Origin: Proteles cristata cristata
Taxonomy: Eukaryota; Chordata; Mammalia; Carnivora; Hyaenidae
NCBI GenBank assembly: GCA_017311185.1
Contig: JAESUZ010005537.1
Location: 620,001 to 684,000 of the forward strand
Length of the DNA stretch: 64,000 bases
Direction: 5' to 3'
Shown: positions 46,095-59,089 of the stretch, one piece after another
Numbering within the stretch: the stretch's first letter is position 1
Layout of the letters: every line of letters starts with the position of its first letter
Program-made: the position numbers and the translations under genes
The notes under the pieces: generated by a model
Told to the model about the DNA's origin: nothing
The model's database searches: none
Seen by the model: the letters and a program-made list of their open reading frames with translations, nothing else

Positions 46095-46255
46095 ATCAAA
46101 TAATAGCTAACATTTTTTGCATGTTTGCTTTCTGCTGGCCTCTGTTTTAAGTATTAATATTTCAATGGTTAGTTAAAATAATCTCAAGAATTTTAGAAAC
46201 TCTTATTTTACAGTTGAAGAAACCTGAGGTTTAAAAAAGTAAAGTCAAAGTTGTG
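46095..46255 (+). mobile_element. MIR SINE relic
   Basis: AATAGCTAACATTTTTTGCA and TTATTTTACAGTTGAAGAAA fit the MIR 5' and core parts. Confidence 0.72.
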
Positions 46256-46259
46256 ATAC

Positions 46260-47340
46260 ATACACATCACATTACACACACAACCTGAATTAGCTTGTAA
46301 TTTTTCTTCATAATTTTCCTAAGTGTGGCCCATGCGTTAAGGCCAAGGTCAGCTTTTTCCTCCTTTAGGAATTTTTTCTGATTGCTTTAGTTTTGAGATA
46401 TTTATCTCTAATAGGACTTATTAATTGCATTAATTGCTTTTACCATTCTGATTTCACCTCTTCTTTTATGATGCTGTTATTCAACTCTGTATAACTTAAC
46501 CAAAGTAAATTACAAGCATTTCTATAGTAGATGGTTGCTAAGGAAAGCCATGACTTTTTATCTCCTTTATTTCCTGCTTTTTGAATATAGTTAGTAATTA
46601 TTGGTAAAGGTGATTTAGCACAAACATTGGGAACCTCAGGAACAGCTTGATTTCTAAAAAGAAAAAAATTATAAATCTGTCGTATTAGGGTAAGTTTATA
46701 AATGTTTTAATATACTGATACTTTTCATATTACATTAGCTGCAAGAAAGAACATACACCAAGTACAGAAATTATTACCTTAATTTCCAAAGTTAACATGT
46801 GTGGAGAATTAGGTTCATTATGTCCTTATCATTCTTTTATTTCTCCTGCTCCTGTGGCCATGCTGTACATTATTAGACTTTATGGAAGAGGAATTAACTG
46901 GGATTTATTTTATTTGTAATTTTGAAAAGCCCTTGAAATAAGTTGAGTCTTACTGAATTACATGGTGAAGTTGGCCTTGTGTGAAAGACATTGATGTTTC
47001 AGCTATTCTCTACAATGATTCAGGACACTTGAAAAACAAACAAGATTTTGTGCCATAAAAGATAGATAGATAATTGACTGAATATAGACTAGGTCTCTAT
47101 ATAGTCTTTTTTTTCTTTTGAAACAGTGGTTTGGGAAAGTAAAATATAAAATGTTAGAGTGCTTTTGACTAGCATGTGTGAGAAGAGGAATTGCAAATTG
47201 TGGTCATGATGTATTTGAATGTCGATATACAGAGATTACAGTACTTAAAGTTGACTCCTTTAAGTAATGAGTAAAAAAGCCCAAATCTACATCTGTAATA
47301 TAATGGCCCTTACTCTGGGAGAGATTTAGAATAGTTTTAT
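46260..47340 (+). other. SPATA6 intron stretch, nothing classified
   Basis: It contains the second copy of the 28-bp repeat and no other recognised element. Confidence 0.45.
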
Positions 47341-47344
47341 AATC

Positions 47345-47545
47345 CACTTTGTTACAGATACTGTGCTAGAAACTTTTATAAGCTGTGTAGTTTTGTCATT
47401 ACTACGACTCTCTGCAGAAAAGTAGGCATTGTCTTCACACTTTTCAAATGAGGAATAAAACACATTAATTCTATAACTTGACCAAAGTGTAATATATTTC
47501 ATAAATGGTAGAATCAGAAATTGCAGCTAGACTTGTTGACTTTAG
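47345..47545 (+). mobile_element. MIR SINE relic
   Basis: The order of AGATACTGTGCTAGAAACTT, CTTTTCAAATGAGGAATAAA and GTAGAATCAGAAATTGCAGC is MIR-like. Confidence 0.6.
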
Positions 47546-47577
47546 AATTTGACAGTAATGATGTTGATGATGGTGTT

Positions 47578-47755
47578 AATAGTAGCTAACATTTATTTTA
47601 TTGGCTTACATGTGATATCTAATATTTAAAGCAAATTATGATGAGATAGATGAGGAATCTGAGACTTAGAAAGGCTAAATAATGAGGCTTAAGTTATACA
47701 GGAGGTGCTGGGGACTGAACTGTAATGCAGATCTATTTGTCCACAGGGTCTGTAC
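47578..47755 (+). mobile_element. MIR SINE relic
   Basis: ATAGTAGCTAACATTTATTT, GATGAGGAATCTGAGACTTA and GGGGACTGAACTGTAATGCA match the MIR order. Confidence 0.7.
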
Positions 47756-48066
47756 ACTAATGTACCACATGAGCTACCACACTCTAAAGCTGGTCCTGTT
47801 TCCATTACACTCACTCAAATCTAGCATGGACTCCAAGAATGGGAGCACATACAGTTTGATAACATCTATCAAATATATATATATTCAAATTATATTTCAT
47901 CATAATCTGGTTTATCAATTAAAGATTATCCATTTCATATAGGATAATTGGATTAGCAGCAAAAAAATTATTCTAGTCTATATTCTGATATATCCTACTC
48001 TAATGAAAATAGTATTTGTGAAATCACTTAATTACTGAAGAACTGATACAGATTTTTTGAATAAAG

Positions 48067-48251
48067 TTTATTTATTTATTTTGAGAGAGAGAGCATGAGC
48101 ATGCACAAGCAGGGGAGGGGCAGAGAGAGAAGGAACGAGAATCCCAAGCAGGCTCCATGCTGCCAGCACAGAGCCCCATGAACTGTGAGATCAAGACTGG
48201 AGCTAAAATCAAGAGTCAGGTGCCTAACTGAATGGGCCACCCAGGCGCCCC
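48067..48251 (-). mobile_element. SINE with 19-bp target duplication, 204 bp upstream of exon F
   Basis: AAGAACTGATACAGATTTT (48048-48066) and AAGAGCTGATACAGATTTT (48252-48270) flank it. Confidence 0.95.
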
Positions 48252-48455
48252 AAGAGCTGATACAGATTTTAACTTGTTGTATGTCATCTTTACTTATGTA
48301 ACATTGTTGATGGATTTTAAGATAGTTTTGAAAACTGCTGTGTGAAATTTAAATCATAGAAATAGAACAGTAGCAAAACCCAAAAATAGAACCAAATTTT
48401 TTTCTTTTTAATATGAAATATTTATAGTTTAATTCTTTTATGCATCCTTTTTCAG

Positions 48456-48496
48456 ATCATTCTCATGCTGGCTGCTACCGACCCAAGGATTATAAG
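48456..48496 (+). CDS. SPATA6: SPATA6 internal exon F (41 bp)
   Basis: This micro-exon follows the acceptor TCCTTTTTCAG and ends before AAG|GTATGT, a good donor. Joined to the G of exon E it encodes DHSHAGCYRPKDYK, 14 residues, and ends in phase 0. It is far too short to be found as an open frame on its own. It was identified by its splice sites, its exact phase fit and agreement with the SPATA6 segment between exons E and G. The flanking introns are 8.7 kb and 13.9 kb. Confidence 0.88.
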
Positions 48497-51218
48497 GTAT
48501 GTAGTATAAATTACAGAATGCTAATTGTCCTGGCTTCCACATAAAAGCATATATACATTGCTTATATGTATAGTCAGAGATTATCATAATCATTTAGTCA
48601 ATAAAATGTACAAACAATAATTGTTATATCATGGAATATCATTATTTTGGCTTTATTGTCAAGTGGTAGAATAGACTTTTCATTGAATGGCTTCCTACAA
48701 TAATTTGTGGCTTTCGATTTTTCACTTAGATTAATTACTTATTGAATGTGTTTGTGTATGTATATGTGTATATATGTGTGTAAGAGAGACTTAGAGAAAT
48801 TGTAACTTTTAGTAATACCTCACATAGTACTATTTCTAAACTTCAGTCATCCATAGAGCATCCTCATAATTTTAACAGGATCTGCATGCGATTATGCTAT
48901 TTTCTTTGAATTCACTTTTTTATTTATCTCACTACTACAGGTGAAAACTCAGTGTCCTATGTTTTAAATGGATGACAGTCCTAAAGGATACAGTGAAAAC
49001 AAAACAATGTTACTAAGTTCAAGCTAGGTAACAATTGTTTTCCATAGGCTCCAGGCATGTTCTCTATTTCTTAAAATGACATAAGCAATGATAGGTGTAG
49101 AAGACACAACTATAACTAACTGAGGGTTCCAGACTGAAAGAGAATTGAAAAGATAATACATTTTATCCTTTGTAATTCAGTGTAATTTAGTATATGTCCA
49201 TGTGCCATGTAAAATAACCCTGTATATCATCTAAAATCACTGGGGGTACCATATTGAATTATCTGCCATACCACTGGTACTTTGTGTCCTCCATTTTGAG
49301 AAGCATTGCCTCAGAGTTTATCTTTTCTGTTCTTAAATGAAAGCTTCTTGATAAGGAGTGTCATTATATTTTAGAAAACAAAACAAAAACAAAAAAATCA
49401 TAGCTTTCCTTATAATACCTTTGCTTATTTATTTGAAAGCAATTTATTTTGTGCTTGCTGGCACTGCATAGCATAGTTTGAGTACTTTGCCACGCTTTGA
49501 GCATGATAAAAGAACTATGGGAACAGTTAAGTAATGAGTCAAGGCACTATCTGAATAAGGGCTCAAAATTAACAGTATCATAATCCTCTAGGTGGAACTT
49601 TATAAAAATTCATTCCAGATACTAAATTGAAATTATTGCCAGTGGAGAGTGGGAAATTTTTCAACAAGTTTCTAGATGGTTCTAATGAAGTTCTCTTGAC
49701 TGTTTATCCAAGGATTGGCATTTAAGAACCACTAGTACAACCATGAATATAATAACATTTGTATTGGTGGAACTTTCCTTTGTATAGTATTTGTTTATGG
49801 CTTGCCCTTGTTTAAGGCTGATGCTAGAGGAGTGTGGCTTGGCGTAATTCACCTGGTGCAGACCTGCCCTGTTATGTGGAATATATTCAAACACACAGGC
49901 ACACGTACTTATGTACATGCACACTGATGTGTGTGATATATGTGTGTGTGCACACACATGTAGGTCAAAAAGCATAATATTCATTGTCTTGATGGGGCTC
50001 AGGCTCACTTTAGTTGGCCTACTTAAGGGATAAGCCTGTCTTTGTACATTTCCTTTAAGTTATGCTTCATGACTTATAATTATATATTTATTTTCATTTT
50101 TATTTGTATCTTTGTTTAAAATCCGCTTGTTTTACTAATCTCTAAGTTCCAGGGTGATAGGGGCCTTATTGATCTAGCTTATTGATAATTTCTAGTAACA
50201 AGCATATTATCTGATATATGGTGTAGATTCCTAAAAATGTGTATTGTGTGAGTGGATTATTAAGAGAAAATAAGCAAACCAAATATATAAAAATACAGAA
50301 TGGCAAGATTGGGATAAAGTTTATAGGTCACCAGTATTTATCCTAAAGTAACTATAATCCAGCTCTATGTTGGCTAGTCCATGTAAGGATAGCTGTGTAT
50401 GTTTACAATCCTCTTTTCCAAATGAATTCTTTGAAAGAACTGAACTTCCTCCCATTCTTAATTCTATCCCACTTTCATCTCTGGATTCTTTACTTTTAGG
50501 GTTAGAGTAGAAGTTGATCATTCATACTACCCTTGTAAGGCAGTGGGTGGTAAGTAAGCTCATAGGATTATTTTTGTATTCAAGGGGTAAATTTTCATAG
50601 AAATGTATGTATAGTCTTGAGCACTGCTATCTTCTCTATGGAAGGAATAAAGGCTCTTCTTATAGGCACACAGTGGCTGGTTAATAAATATTCAGGTAGT
50701 AGAACACTAGGATTTCTAACAAGGAAAAATGTCATAGATGTGGGAGTGCTTGCAAAAAAAAATTTCTAGAAAAATGGAACTTTGCCTAAATTCTGTTGAG
50801 AAATATATTTTGCATAGAAAAGAGAAGGAAAGCAATGTGAAAACATCTTGGGATTTGGAATAAGTGCAGTGTCCTGGGAGAAAAAAGAAACTACTGGTGT
50901 CGTTTGAGTGGAGGCTATTTACTGAGGGTTAATGGCTTTTTAACATCCTTATTTTCTATTTTTCTTGCTTCTCCTTATCTTTTAAATCTGCTGCCTCTCC
51001 TTTTAAGATTTGTAGTTGCTTGGTCATTGTATATTCTTTTGGCCAAACTCAACTGTCTTTACCCTGAATGATTATAACCAGTTGTTCTCATAAACAATCA
51101 TGTTCTTTTAGTTTCATGTCTTTTCTGTTCTGCCATTACTCTACCTGCCTCATTGGCTGCTTCTCTCCCCCATGTGTACTTCCATACGCCTGTGTGTAAT
51201 AGGCATTCATTTGATACA
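48497..51218 (+). other. SPATA6 intron F-G, first part, mostly unclassified
   Basis: No gene. A mixed CA/TG-rich patch at 49889-49960 explains the Cys/His-rich minus frame at 49682-50008. Nothing else is recognised. Confidence 0.45.
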
Positions 51219-51430
51219 CTGGTTCTCAGTGGACATTGCACCACTCTCAAGGTGGCATTTTAAACATTAACAGGGACTGTTATTACAGTCATTGAGGGGA
51301 AGTACTCTTAATATTTAATGATCAGGGACATGAGATATTTTACCAATAATGGGACAATTCCAACACTGACCATAATGGAGGTAAAAAACATGTTCATGGT
51401 TATTAGAACCAGTCTAACTCTACGTAAAAC
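51219..51430 (+). mobile_element. MER20-like hAT DNA transposon relic
   Basis: CACTGGTTCTCAGTGGACAT opens it and CAATTCCAACACTGACCATA closes it, loosely in MER20 order. Divergence is high. Confidence 0.45.
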
Positions 51431-51608
51431 ACCTAGTACCTTTACATTGTTTTGAGATACAGCATATATTATAGGAATACAAGTGTATTATAAAGATTAT
51501 ATTTGTTTCGTTAAAAAATATATGGTATAATATTATACCATGATGAAGTAGACAGCAGCTTATTTTCCTGGTTTTCTTGTATGGAATGGCTTATATTTTA
51601 TTTATATT

Positions 51609-51659
51609 TTTTTAAATGTTTGTTTACTTTTGAGAGAGACCAAGTGTGAGCAAGGGAAG

Positions 51660-51707
<48 letters not shown>

Positions 51708-51831
51708 AACAGAGAATCCCAAGCCTTCATTGCAGAGCCTGATGCAGGCTTAAATTCATGAACCGTGAGATCATGACCTTAGCCAAAATCAAGAGTTGGA
51801 CACTCAACCAACTGAGCTGCCCAGGTGCCCC
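51609..51831 (-). mobile_element. SINE with expanded AG tract
   Basis: The antisense copy ends GCCCAGGTGCCCC. An (AG)n run lies at about 51665-51703. CTTATATTTTA recurs on both sides. Confidence 0.9.
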
Positions 51832-52030
51832 ATGATCTACTTATATTTTAAAACTCCAAACTTATTTATGTAAATGAGTGCAAACATCCATTATATTTTC
51901 TAGAGTAGTCATACTTGACATTTATGTATTGAAGTGTGTATTTTAAGTCATGTTCCATTAATTTCTCTATACTACAATTAAGACAATTCATTGATTTTTT
52001 TTTGGAAAGTAGGTATGTAAGGTACATTTT

Positions 52031-52257
52031 AATTTTTTTAATTTTTAAAACTATTTTAAAGTTTATTTTTATTTATTTTTAAGAGAGAGAGAGAGAGAGA
52101 GCAGTTAGGGGAGGGGCAGAGAGAGAGAGACAGAGACAGAATCCCAAGCAGGCTCCACACTGTCAGCACAGAGCCTGATGCCCAGCTTGAACTCACAAAC
52201 TATGAGATCATGACCTAAGCCCAAATCAAGAACCAACTGAGCCCCCCAGGCACCCCA
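52031..52257 (-). mobile_element. SINE, antisense
   Basis: It is flanked by TAAGGTACATTTT (52018-52030) and TAAGTTACATTTT (52258-52270). The B-box to A-box part has a short deletion. Confidence 0.92.
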
Positions 52258-52333
52258 TAAGTTACATTTTTTAATACATTTCATTTAAGGATATAAAAGA
52301 GGACAATAAAAAGTATTCGTTTTTAACATGAAG

Positions 52334-52708
52334 TCTGTCTTAGTTTGGGCTACCATAATAAAGACCATGGAGTGGGTGACCTAAACAAGAGAAATTTATT
52401 TTTTCATGGTTCTGAAGGCAGGGAAATAGAAACAATCAGGATGCCAGCCATTCTGGTACCTGGTGAGAACGCTCTTCCTAGTTTGCAGACAGCTGCCTTT
52501 TCACTGTGTCCTCACAGAGCAGAGAGTGTGTGTGCACATGAGAACACAAAGTCTGGTGTCTCCTTATAAAAATGCTAATCCTTTCAGATTAGGACCTCCC
52601 CTATGTGACCTCATTTAACCTTACTTAATTTCTTACTTCACATGCAGTCACAGTGGGAGTTAGAGCTTCAACGTAGGAAGTTTGAAGACACAATTCTGTC
52701 CATTACAG
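52334..52708 (-). mobile_element. MST/MLT-like (MaLR) LTR
   Basis: It reads TCTTAGTTTGGGCTACCATA, TTTCACTGTGTCCTCACAGA and GTTAGAGCTTCAACGTAGGA, reversed LTR text like the element at 45655. No genes. Confidence 0.75.
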
Positions 52709-55700
52709 GGGCTTTTGGACTGAAGATTGAAAAATCAATGATGCCATGTGTAATCAGTATCTGAATAAATGAATGGCTGCATATCTAATAACAGGATATT
52801 TCTAAAAAGCTTTATAGAACCCATTTTACCTGGGCCTTTATAAATACATCCTTTCTAGCTTCAATTTGGCCTTCATTGTTGCTTGGTCATATTGTTCTCT
52901 TGTTGATTTTACAGGACAGTCTAGACTTTCTAAGTTCTGCTTCTCATTTTCTATACATGACTTCATATTCTACTTCATCAGAGAAAATGTCAGTTAGTTG
53001 TGGATGGAAGTTTTCTCAGTTGTCTTCATCTCTACTTCAATCTTTCTGATAATCTCCACTTTCTTTTTTCTTCTGCTTTGCTTCTTAATCATGTTAACAC
53101 CTTTGCATTTATTTATTTTGACCATAAAACAAAATAATAAAAACAACTTTAATTTGTATAATGGGTTCCAATTTTAAAGCATTTCATATTGATTATGTCA
53201 TTGCATTATATGCAGCTTTATAAGTTGAGCAGGAATTTTTACCCCATCTTAAAAGACAGAAAACAAATGCTGCAAATCTCCTGGAAAAGGGCTCAGTTTG
53301 CATCCCTATGTCTTTATCATCCTCTCTTTCTCCTTCCTTTCACTGCTAGACATTCCAGTGAGCATTGCTTCCATTTCTTTATCCATTACTCCTAAACTAT
53401 TTGGAGAAAATGAATTTTATGAGAACCCTCAAAACTGAAGAGTCCTTATGTTTCTTTAAAAGAGAGGAAATCACCTTAGTGGAACTGGAGAAACAGACCT
53501 TGCTTTAGGCAAAATTGTGAAATACATGTGGAATATATGATTGATTTACGGTAGCCTTAATAACACTTTTAACATCCTCACATGCCTTAGCATTGCCTTA
53601 TTACACTAGATACCTCTTTGACTTGGCAGAATATGGATTGTATATGTCTTCCTAAACTCATGAAAGTCAATTTGATGTTTTGATAACCAGGCATGTGGTA
53701 TCTGGTGGATACTCACCTAGTGTTTGAATTTATGAATGAATATCACATCAAGGTCAGAGCTTTCTGCTTAGATTTTTGTATTGACTATAATTTGGCTGCT
53801 CCCATTGCTCACGTTCCTATTATGTCATCACTATATTTCTTATCCAGGTCATGTCTACATTTCTACTTCTGGATTTTAACTCACTCAGTGTAGTAGGGTA
53901 ATGCTAGGTGTTCTGAAACTTTACTATCACAATGTTTTAACACAATATAAGTTTTATTTCTTGTTAACAGTCCAGTGCATATGTTTCTTAAAAGCCTAGA
54001 AGTGACCAAAGTCACTTCTTAAACTCCACTGAAAAGAACCTGGTCACATGGCCATATCTAGAAGCACAGGGAGGAGATGGCTAGTAAGTAGAGATGCTGG
54101 GTAGGCAGCCAATCCCCACTAATCTTATGCCACAGAAGAGGGGACACACATTTTAGTGGAAAATTAACCATATCTGACACAGTCTGCCCCTCTGGCCACC
54201 AAATATCTCTGCATTCCTTTCTTCCCTCACATAGAACATGATCATGTCCTCCTCAAGAAAGACCACTCCCTGCAGTCCCTTGAATTTACCTTGAAGGCCA
54301 GAATCTTTGGGTGATGAACAAGCCAGTCCATCAGATCTAGATGTGACTTCTTATGATCCAGTGACCTGTGAATTGACATGATCTCTCCCCATCTCACATT
54401 CCCACCCTATCTGAACCCCATTTCTGATATACTTTGTTAGAGCAGCAGCAGGATAGCTGGGGAGATGGGTGGCCTGACTTGGACAAGGGAAAACTAGAGG
54501 GTAAAGAGCAGTTCTCAGTCTGGAGCTGTGCTGAGCCCTGCCAGGCGAGCTTTGTGAAGACCCTGTGCCCTGACAGCAGAGGAATTTCTTTGCATAGACA
54601 TTGGGGAAATTATGTCGATTAGAACAGTAACTGTATGATTTAAAACTGTAGTGTGAATATGTGTAGGAAGCTTGAGTCTAACTCAGAGGGGGCACGGACC
54701 TAAACTAAAACCAACACATGAGTCTGGTAATGTTGGTCAGTGTGCTGCTTTCGTGCTTTGTGTCTTGTGCCCCAACCTAACAGTTGTCTCATATGGGAGA
54801 CCTGACAAATCTGCAATTCTAGGAAGACGGGAGGTTTAGAAGCAATTTCTTCTACAGGTGTTTTTTTCCCATGGAGAAAACAAGGAAACCTGAAGAAGTT
54901 TTCATGATACTTTGTCAAGTGACCCAGAGGCAGAGTTTTTACTGGAAGGATTGTGGTGTGATGAGAATTTCAGAGCCTCTTCATCCAAATCCAGGATGGA
55001 TTTGTTAGCTCAACATGCAGACTAACAACAAAAAGTCACAAAGGTAGAGCTATATTAGTATTGTTAATAAAAAAGACAGGCATCCACTAGGATACAAGTT
55101 TTCCAGTCTGATCAGATAATGACAAGATTAGTAAAGGGTTCTGCATCCTAGAAGACAAAGTAACTAAGCATTTGGGAAGTTTAACAAAAGGAAATCAGAG
55201 CCCAGACTCAACACCAAGATTCATTCACCTCACTATTACAGTCAGAGACTCACAGGAGAGAAGCTTACAAAGTCTCAGAAGAATATAATTTCTAAATTGA
55301 AGGTTTTAGCTGTGGCAGCAAGTGGGTGTCTATTTATATCTTAGTAGACTATTAGGATTGTCAACTGTTAACTCACCAAAACCACCAGAATAAATAATCT
55401 GTTGATGTCAAGCAGAGCTGAGTTTCTGACATAATGCTTTAAGGGAGAGCCACCACTTGGACAGTCTGAGTAGTGTCTCTGAAAGGAGAAGGGTAAGGGC
55501 AGATATGTATAGGGTTTTAGGTCTGAGCTCCAGTGTTTTAAGGTAGGGCTTTTAATGAAGGAATCTAATTGACAAAGTTTGTGATATAAAAGTTTAGGAT
55601 TAGTGGATACAGAAGTTGGGTTCTTAAAGCAAGTCTTGATAAGTAAACACCTTATTTGATAAGGAAGGATTTGTCCAGTTGAGTGATCTTTTGTTCTGAG

Positions 55701-55899
55701 AAGAAAATTATTTGACCAGATTAAGAATCTGTTGTTTCAAGAAGGAAGCTGATTGATGATTGAGTAGACCACTTGTTCAGGTAAATGATTTATGGGAATA
55801 TCCTGAAGCAAATGATTGTACTTACTGGTTTGTAGCATTATTTTCTTGGGCAAGAATTTCCCTTGAACTCATGGTAAAGTCACATTGAGGTAGGTGAGC
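52709..55899 (+). other. SPATA6 intron F-G, middle part, mostly unclassified
   Basis: Weak MIR-like text is at 53150-53275. The section 53900-54620 resembles an old LTR or DNA element (GGTCACATGGCCATATCTAG) that I cannot name. No protein is supported. Confidence 0.4.
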
Positions 55900-55997
55900 C
55901 TCAGTTCTTAGATCTGATTTTAAGCCATGTGAATGCAGGTGGTCTCAGTTCTTAGATCTGATTTTAAGCCTTATGAATGCGGGTGGTCTCAGTTCTC
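55900..55997 (+). repeat. 44-bp tandem duplication, 2.2 copies
   Basis: Units start at 55900, 55944 and 55988 (partial). Each begins CTCAGTTCT; the full units contain TTAGATCTGATTTTAAGCC. Confidence 0.95.
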
Positions 55998-56039
55998 ACA
56001 TGTCCCAGTAAAGATATGTATGCTTTTCCATTCATATAT

Positions 56040-57145
56040 TACACATTGGTAGATTTATTTCTTATAGTTTATAACTTATAGTTTGGGTTCCTATGTAAAT
56101 AGGATTTTTATTTATGTAAATTACATTTATGTGTGTTTTACTAATAAATAGGTTTGAAGCTGGTTTTAGTATAACATTCTTGTCATAGATACTCTTGGAT
56201 TTTTTAAAAGAAACTATATCATCTGCAAAATGAATTTTATTTATATCATTCAAATTATTTCTCTGTCTTAACTTTTTAGTATCTTCAATACAGTGTTGAA
56301 TATAAGTGGTTGTAGTGGATGTGGCAGGGACATGTCTTGCTTACTGGCTATTCATATCCTCTTCCGTCTTTTTAAGCCCTTTTGCAGGTATTTAGGACCT
56401 ACTCTAGCTGATAGACTATCAATGAATATTATATGGATCCCTTCCACAGGGAAGAATAGATGAATTGATATGAACTCTCTTCTGTTTCAGTGACAGTGAG
56501 GCCTCACATCCTAGATCATACAAGTTATAAGTTGCTCAGTGTGTCTCATCAAAACAGTCTTTAGATAGTTTTTTGTGAAGTGTAATTTCTCTTGCTAACC
56601 TCTGTTACCATAAAGCACAGAGAGAAAAATGAACCTTTACTGTGTTAAGCCACTGATTTTCAAGCTTAATTTGCTATGCAGCATAGCCTAATATGGCATG
56701 CTTTCTTGTCTTGATCCTGTCTTTGATAGGATCATGTCTAAGGTTTCACACCTAGGAGTGTTATTTACAGTAGATTTTTGTTAAATATCCTTTAGCAAGT
56801 TAACAAAATTCCTTTTGAAATTCCTTGCTTTCAAAGAATATTTTTTAATTATGAATGGATGTTGGGTATTATCAAACTGCTTTTTTTCAGCATCTATTGA
56901 TTTGATACTGGTTTTTTATAGTGAATGAATAGATTTTCTAATGCTAACCTATCATTGTATTCTTTGAATAAATCCAACTTGGTCATGTTATATATATATT
57001 TTTTAACATTACTGAATTTAATTTGTTACTCTTTTATTTACCACTTTTTCCACATATGGTTTCTAGTGAAGGTGGTCCGTAATTACCCTTCTACTTTCCA
57101 TGAGTGGTTTGGTAACATTATTATGATCACAGCATAAAATTAATT
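56040..57145 (-). mobile_element. Old L1 ORF2 reverse-transcriptase region, interrupted
   Basis: The minus frame at 56062-56253 contains IHFADDIVSFKKS, the L1 reverse-transcriptase FADD active-site box. More ORF2 text lies at 56700-57145. About 56340-56695 is foreign to L1. Confidence 0.78.
56340..56695 (+). mobile_element. MLT1-like (MaLR) LTR relic inside L1
   Basis: The end TACTGTGTTAAGCCACTGAT then GCATAGCCTAATA resembles the MLT1 3' end, and L1 text resumes after it. Confidence 0.5.
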
Positions 57146-57354
57146 GGGGATATCTTCTCTCTTCTTTGAGAACAGTTTGTCAGTTTGTTCCTGAGTTCTG
57201 TAGTTTGGGTTGTTAGTAAATCAGATTGTGAGACCGTTCTTCTGTGAGACTTTCGCCTCAGGCATCCTGGGGGCTTGGGCTCTGGGAGTTTTCCACTTGT
57301 GAGATCTGCCATAGATCTCTCATATGTCACTGGCCTGAGACCCCCCCCTCATGT

Positions 57355-57475
57355 AAGAGCTGCTTAACTTTGCTTCAGTTTCCTCTCCTATGAAGTGGAG
57401 AGAATAAAGATACTTCATTAGGTTGTTATGGAGATTAAACAGATTATTTATATAAATGCATAGAACGGTAGTCTA
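57355..57475 (+). mobile_element. MIR SINE relic
   Basis: TTGCTTCAGTTTCCTCTCCT and GTTGTTATGGAGATTAAACA match the MIR core. Confidence 0.78.
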
Positions 57476-58454
57476 AGAAGGGACCCCACCACACACACAC
57501 ATACACACAAGGATTGATCTATTTAGGAATTACTTATCATTTTCATTGCATTATTTTGGAATTCTTCTGAATTCGTCTCCAGTGTAAAGAAGGTACATCT
57601 TTCTAAAACCAATCCAGATAGCTGAGCATATGGATTTTTAAATTGGGTAAGATAGGAATTGATTATTCACTTGGAATAGGATTCACTCAAGAATGTTGTT
57701 GGCAAAACTGAGAAACTGCTTCTCTCTCTTTTGAATGAGAACTAGACTTTCTTCTTATTATCCTAAAAGCAGTACCTATACTGCACATTTTTCCTGCAAT
57801 CCTTATTCTCAACTACTTCCCAGCTAATTCCATTAAAATTATTTATTTCTTAAATTTTATGTCTTTCCATGACAAAGAAATAGTTGTAGAGCGTGGTGTT
57901 TATACCAGACACTAAGTGAGTTCAATAGATACTTACTGGATAAGTGATTTCCTGTTTCTCATGATACCCAGTAGTTAATTCATCTTTCCATTAATTGGAC
58001 CTTGAAGTTCCTATAAATATAAGATTTTATGGCTATTAATATGATTTAACTTATTGGCTTATCATGGAAACAACTTTTCAGGAATCTTATATAAATCTTT
58101 GTATAAACAAACCATTATATATCACAAATTTGAGAAGTATGTCATTTGCATAATTACATTTATGAAATTGCAATAAATTTTGTGTATGAAACTTTTCTAC
58201 TTCTAACAGTTTTAGAGTGGTTTAAAAATACTAGATTTTTTATCTTGATACATTTTAACATCTGCAGTATTGGAATTGTTCCATACCTGAGGTCTTAGAA
58301 AGGACATTTAAAGATTTCCATAAATGTGAACAAAAAAAAGAAAGCCTTTTTGCTGAAACATGAAGATTATTGTAAACAGAGGAAATAAGTATTATTCTTT
58401 CATAAGCTAACCCCTCTGCTTTGTGTTTTCACTGATTTTACCACATTTTTATGG
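57476..58454 (+). other. SPATA6 intron stretch, nothing classified
   Basis: It contains a short CA patch at 57487-57510 and otherwise no recognised element. Confidence 0.45.
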
Positions 58455-58600
58455 CAAACCTGGAAGATTTTTTGTCCAGTTTGTATATAAGGAAACTAAA
58501 GTTTAGAAAAGAAATGACCTGCTGAGGAGGATCACATAATTGGTAGGGATTTGAACCCAGGTCTTTGGACTGTAAGCCAGTGTTCTTGAGGAATCATCCA
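58455..58600 (+). mobile_element. MIR SINE relic
   Basis: AAGGAAACTAAAGTTTAGAA and GGATTTGAACCCAGGTCTTT match the MIR order. Confidence 0.75.
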
Positions 58601-59089
58601 AGACATGTAACTCTTCTGTAATGAGCCAAAGAGATAATCATTTCACGTGGTTTTAAAGTAAATAAGTAACCTATAGAAAACTCACAAGAGCTATGGAAAT
58701 GTCTTAAACTAAGGCTTAAGAATGAAAGTTTCAAATGGATTCTTATCCAAGACCTACCTCCTCATTATACCTTTAGTCCCCCATGCAGATATAAAACTTT
58801 GCAAAACAAATATTCACTCTAATTCCATGGAAAGAATACATCCTGGGTGTGGTCCCATGGCACAGTTACTTATTATATATCTATTTTGTTCTAATTTCCT
58901 TCCTCATTATTTTATCATTACTTGTTTTTTCATGTCTGCCCTCATAGATTATAATTTCTTTGAGGTCTTCTGCTACATTTATTTTTGATTGTTGTCTCCT
59001 ACCTTGTTCAGTACTTTATACACAGAATATGCTTTAAAATGTTGAATAGTACCGAGTTACAGCATTTAAGCTTCTGTACAATGTACTCC

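Larger units (their letters stand above)
45366..46546 (+). repeat. Dispersed direct repeat, 28 bp, two perfect copies
   Basis: Bases 45366-45393 and 46519-46546 are identical. They begin TTTCTATAGTAGATG and end GCTAAGGAAA. The flanks are unrelated. Confidence 0.95.

Noticed and set aside
49682..50008. 108-codon minus frame rich in Cys and His
   Set aside because: The Cys/His part comes from a CA/TG-rich patch. No zinc-finger spacing holds.
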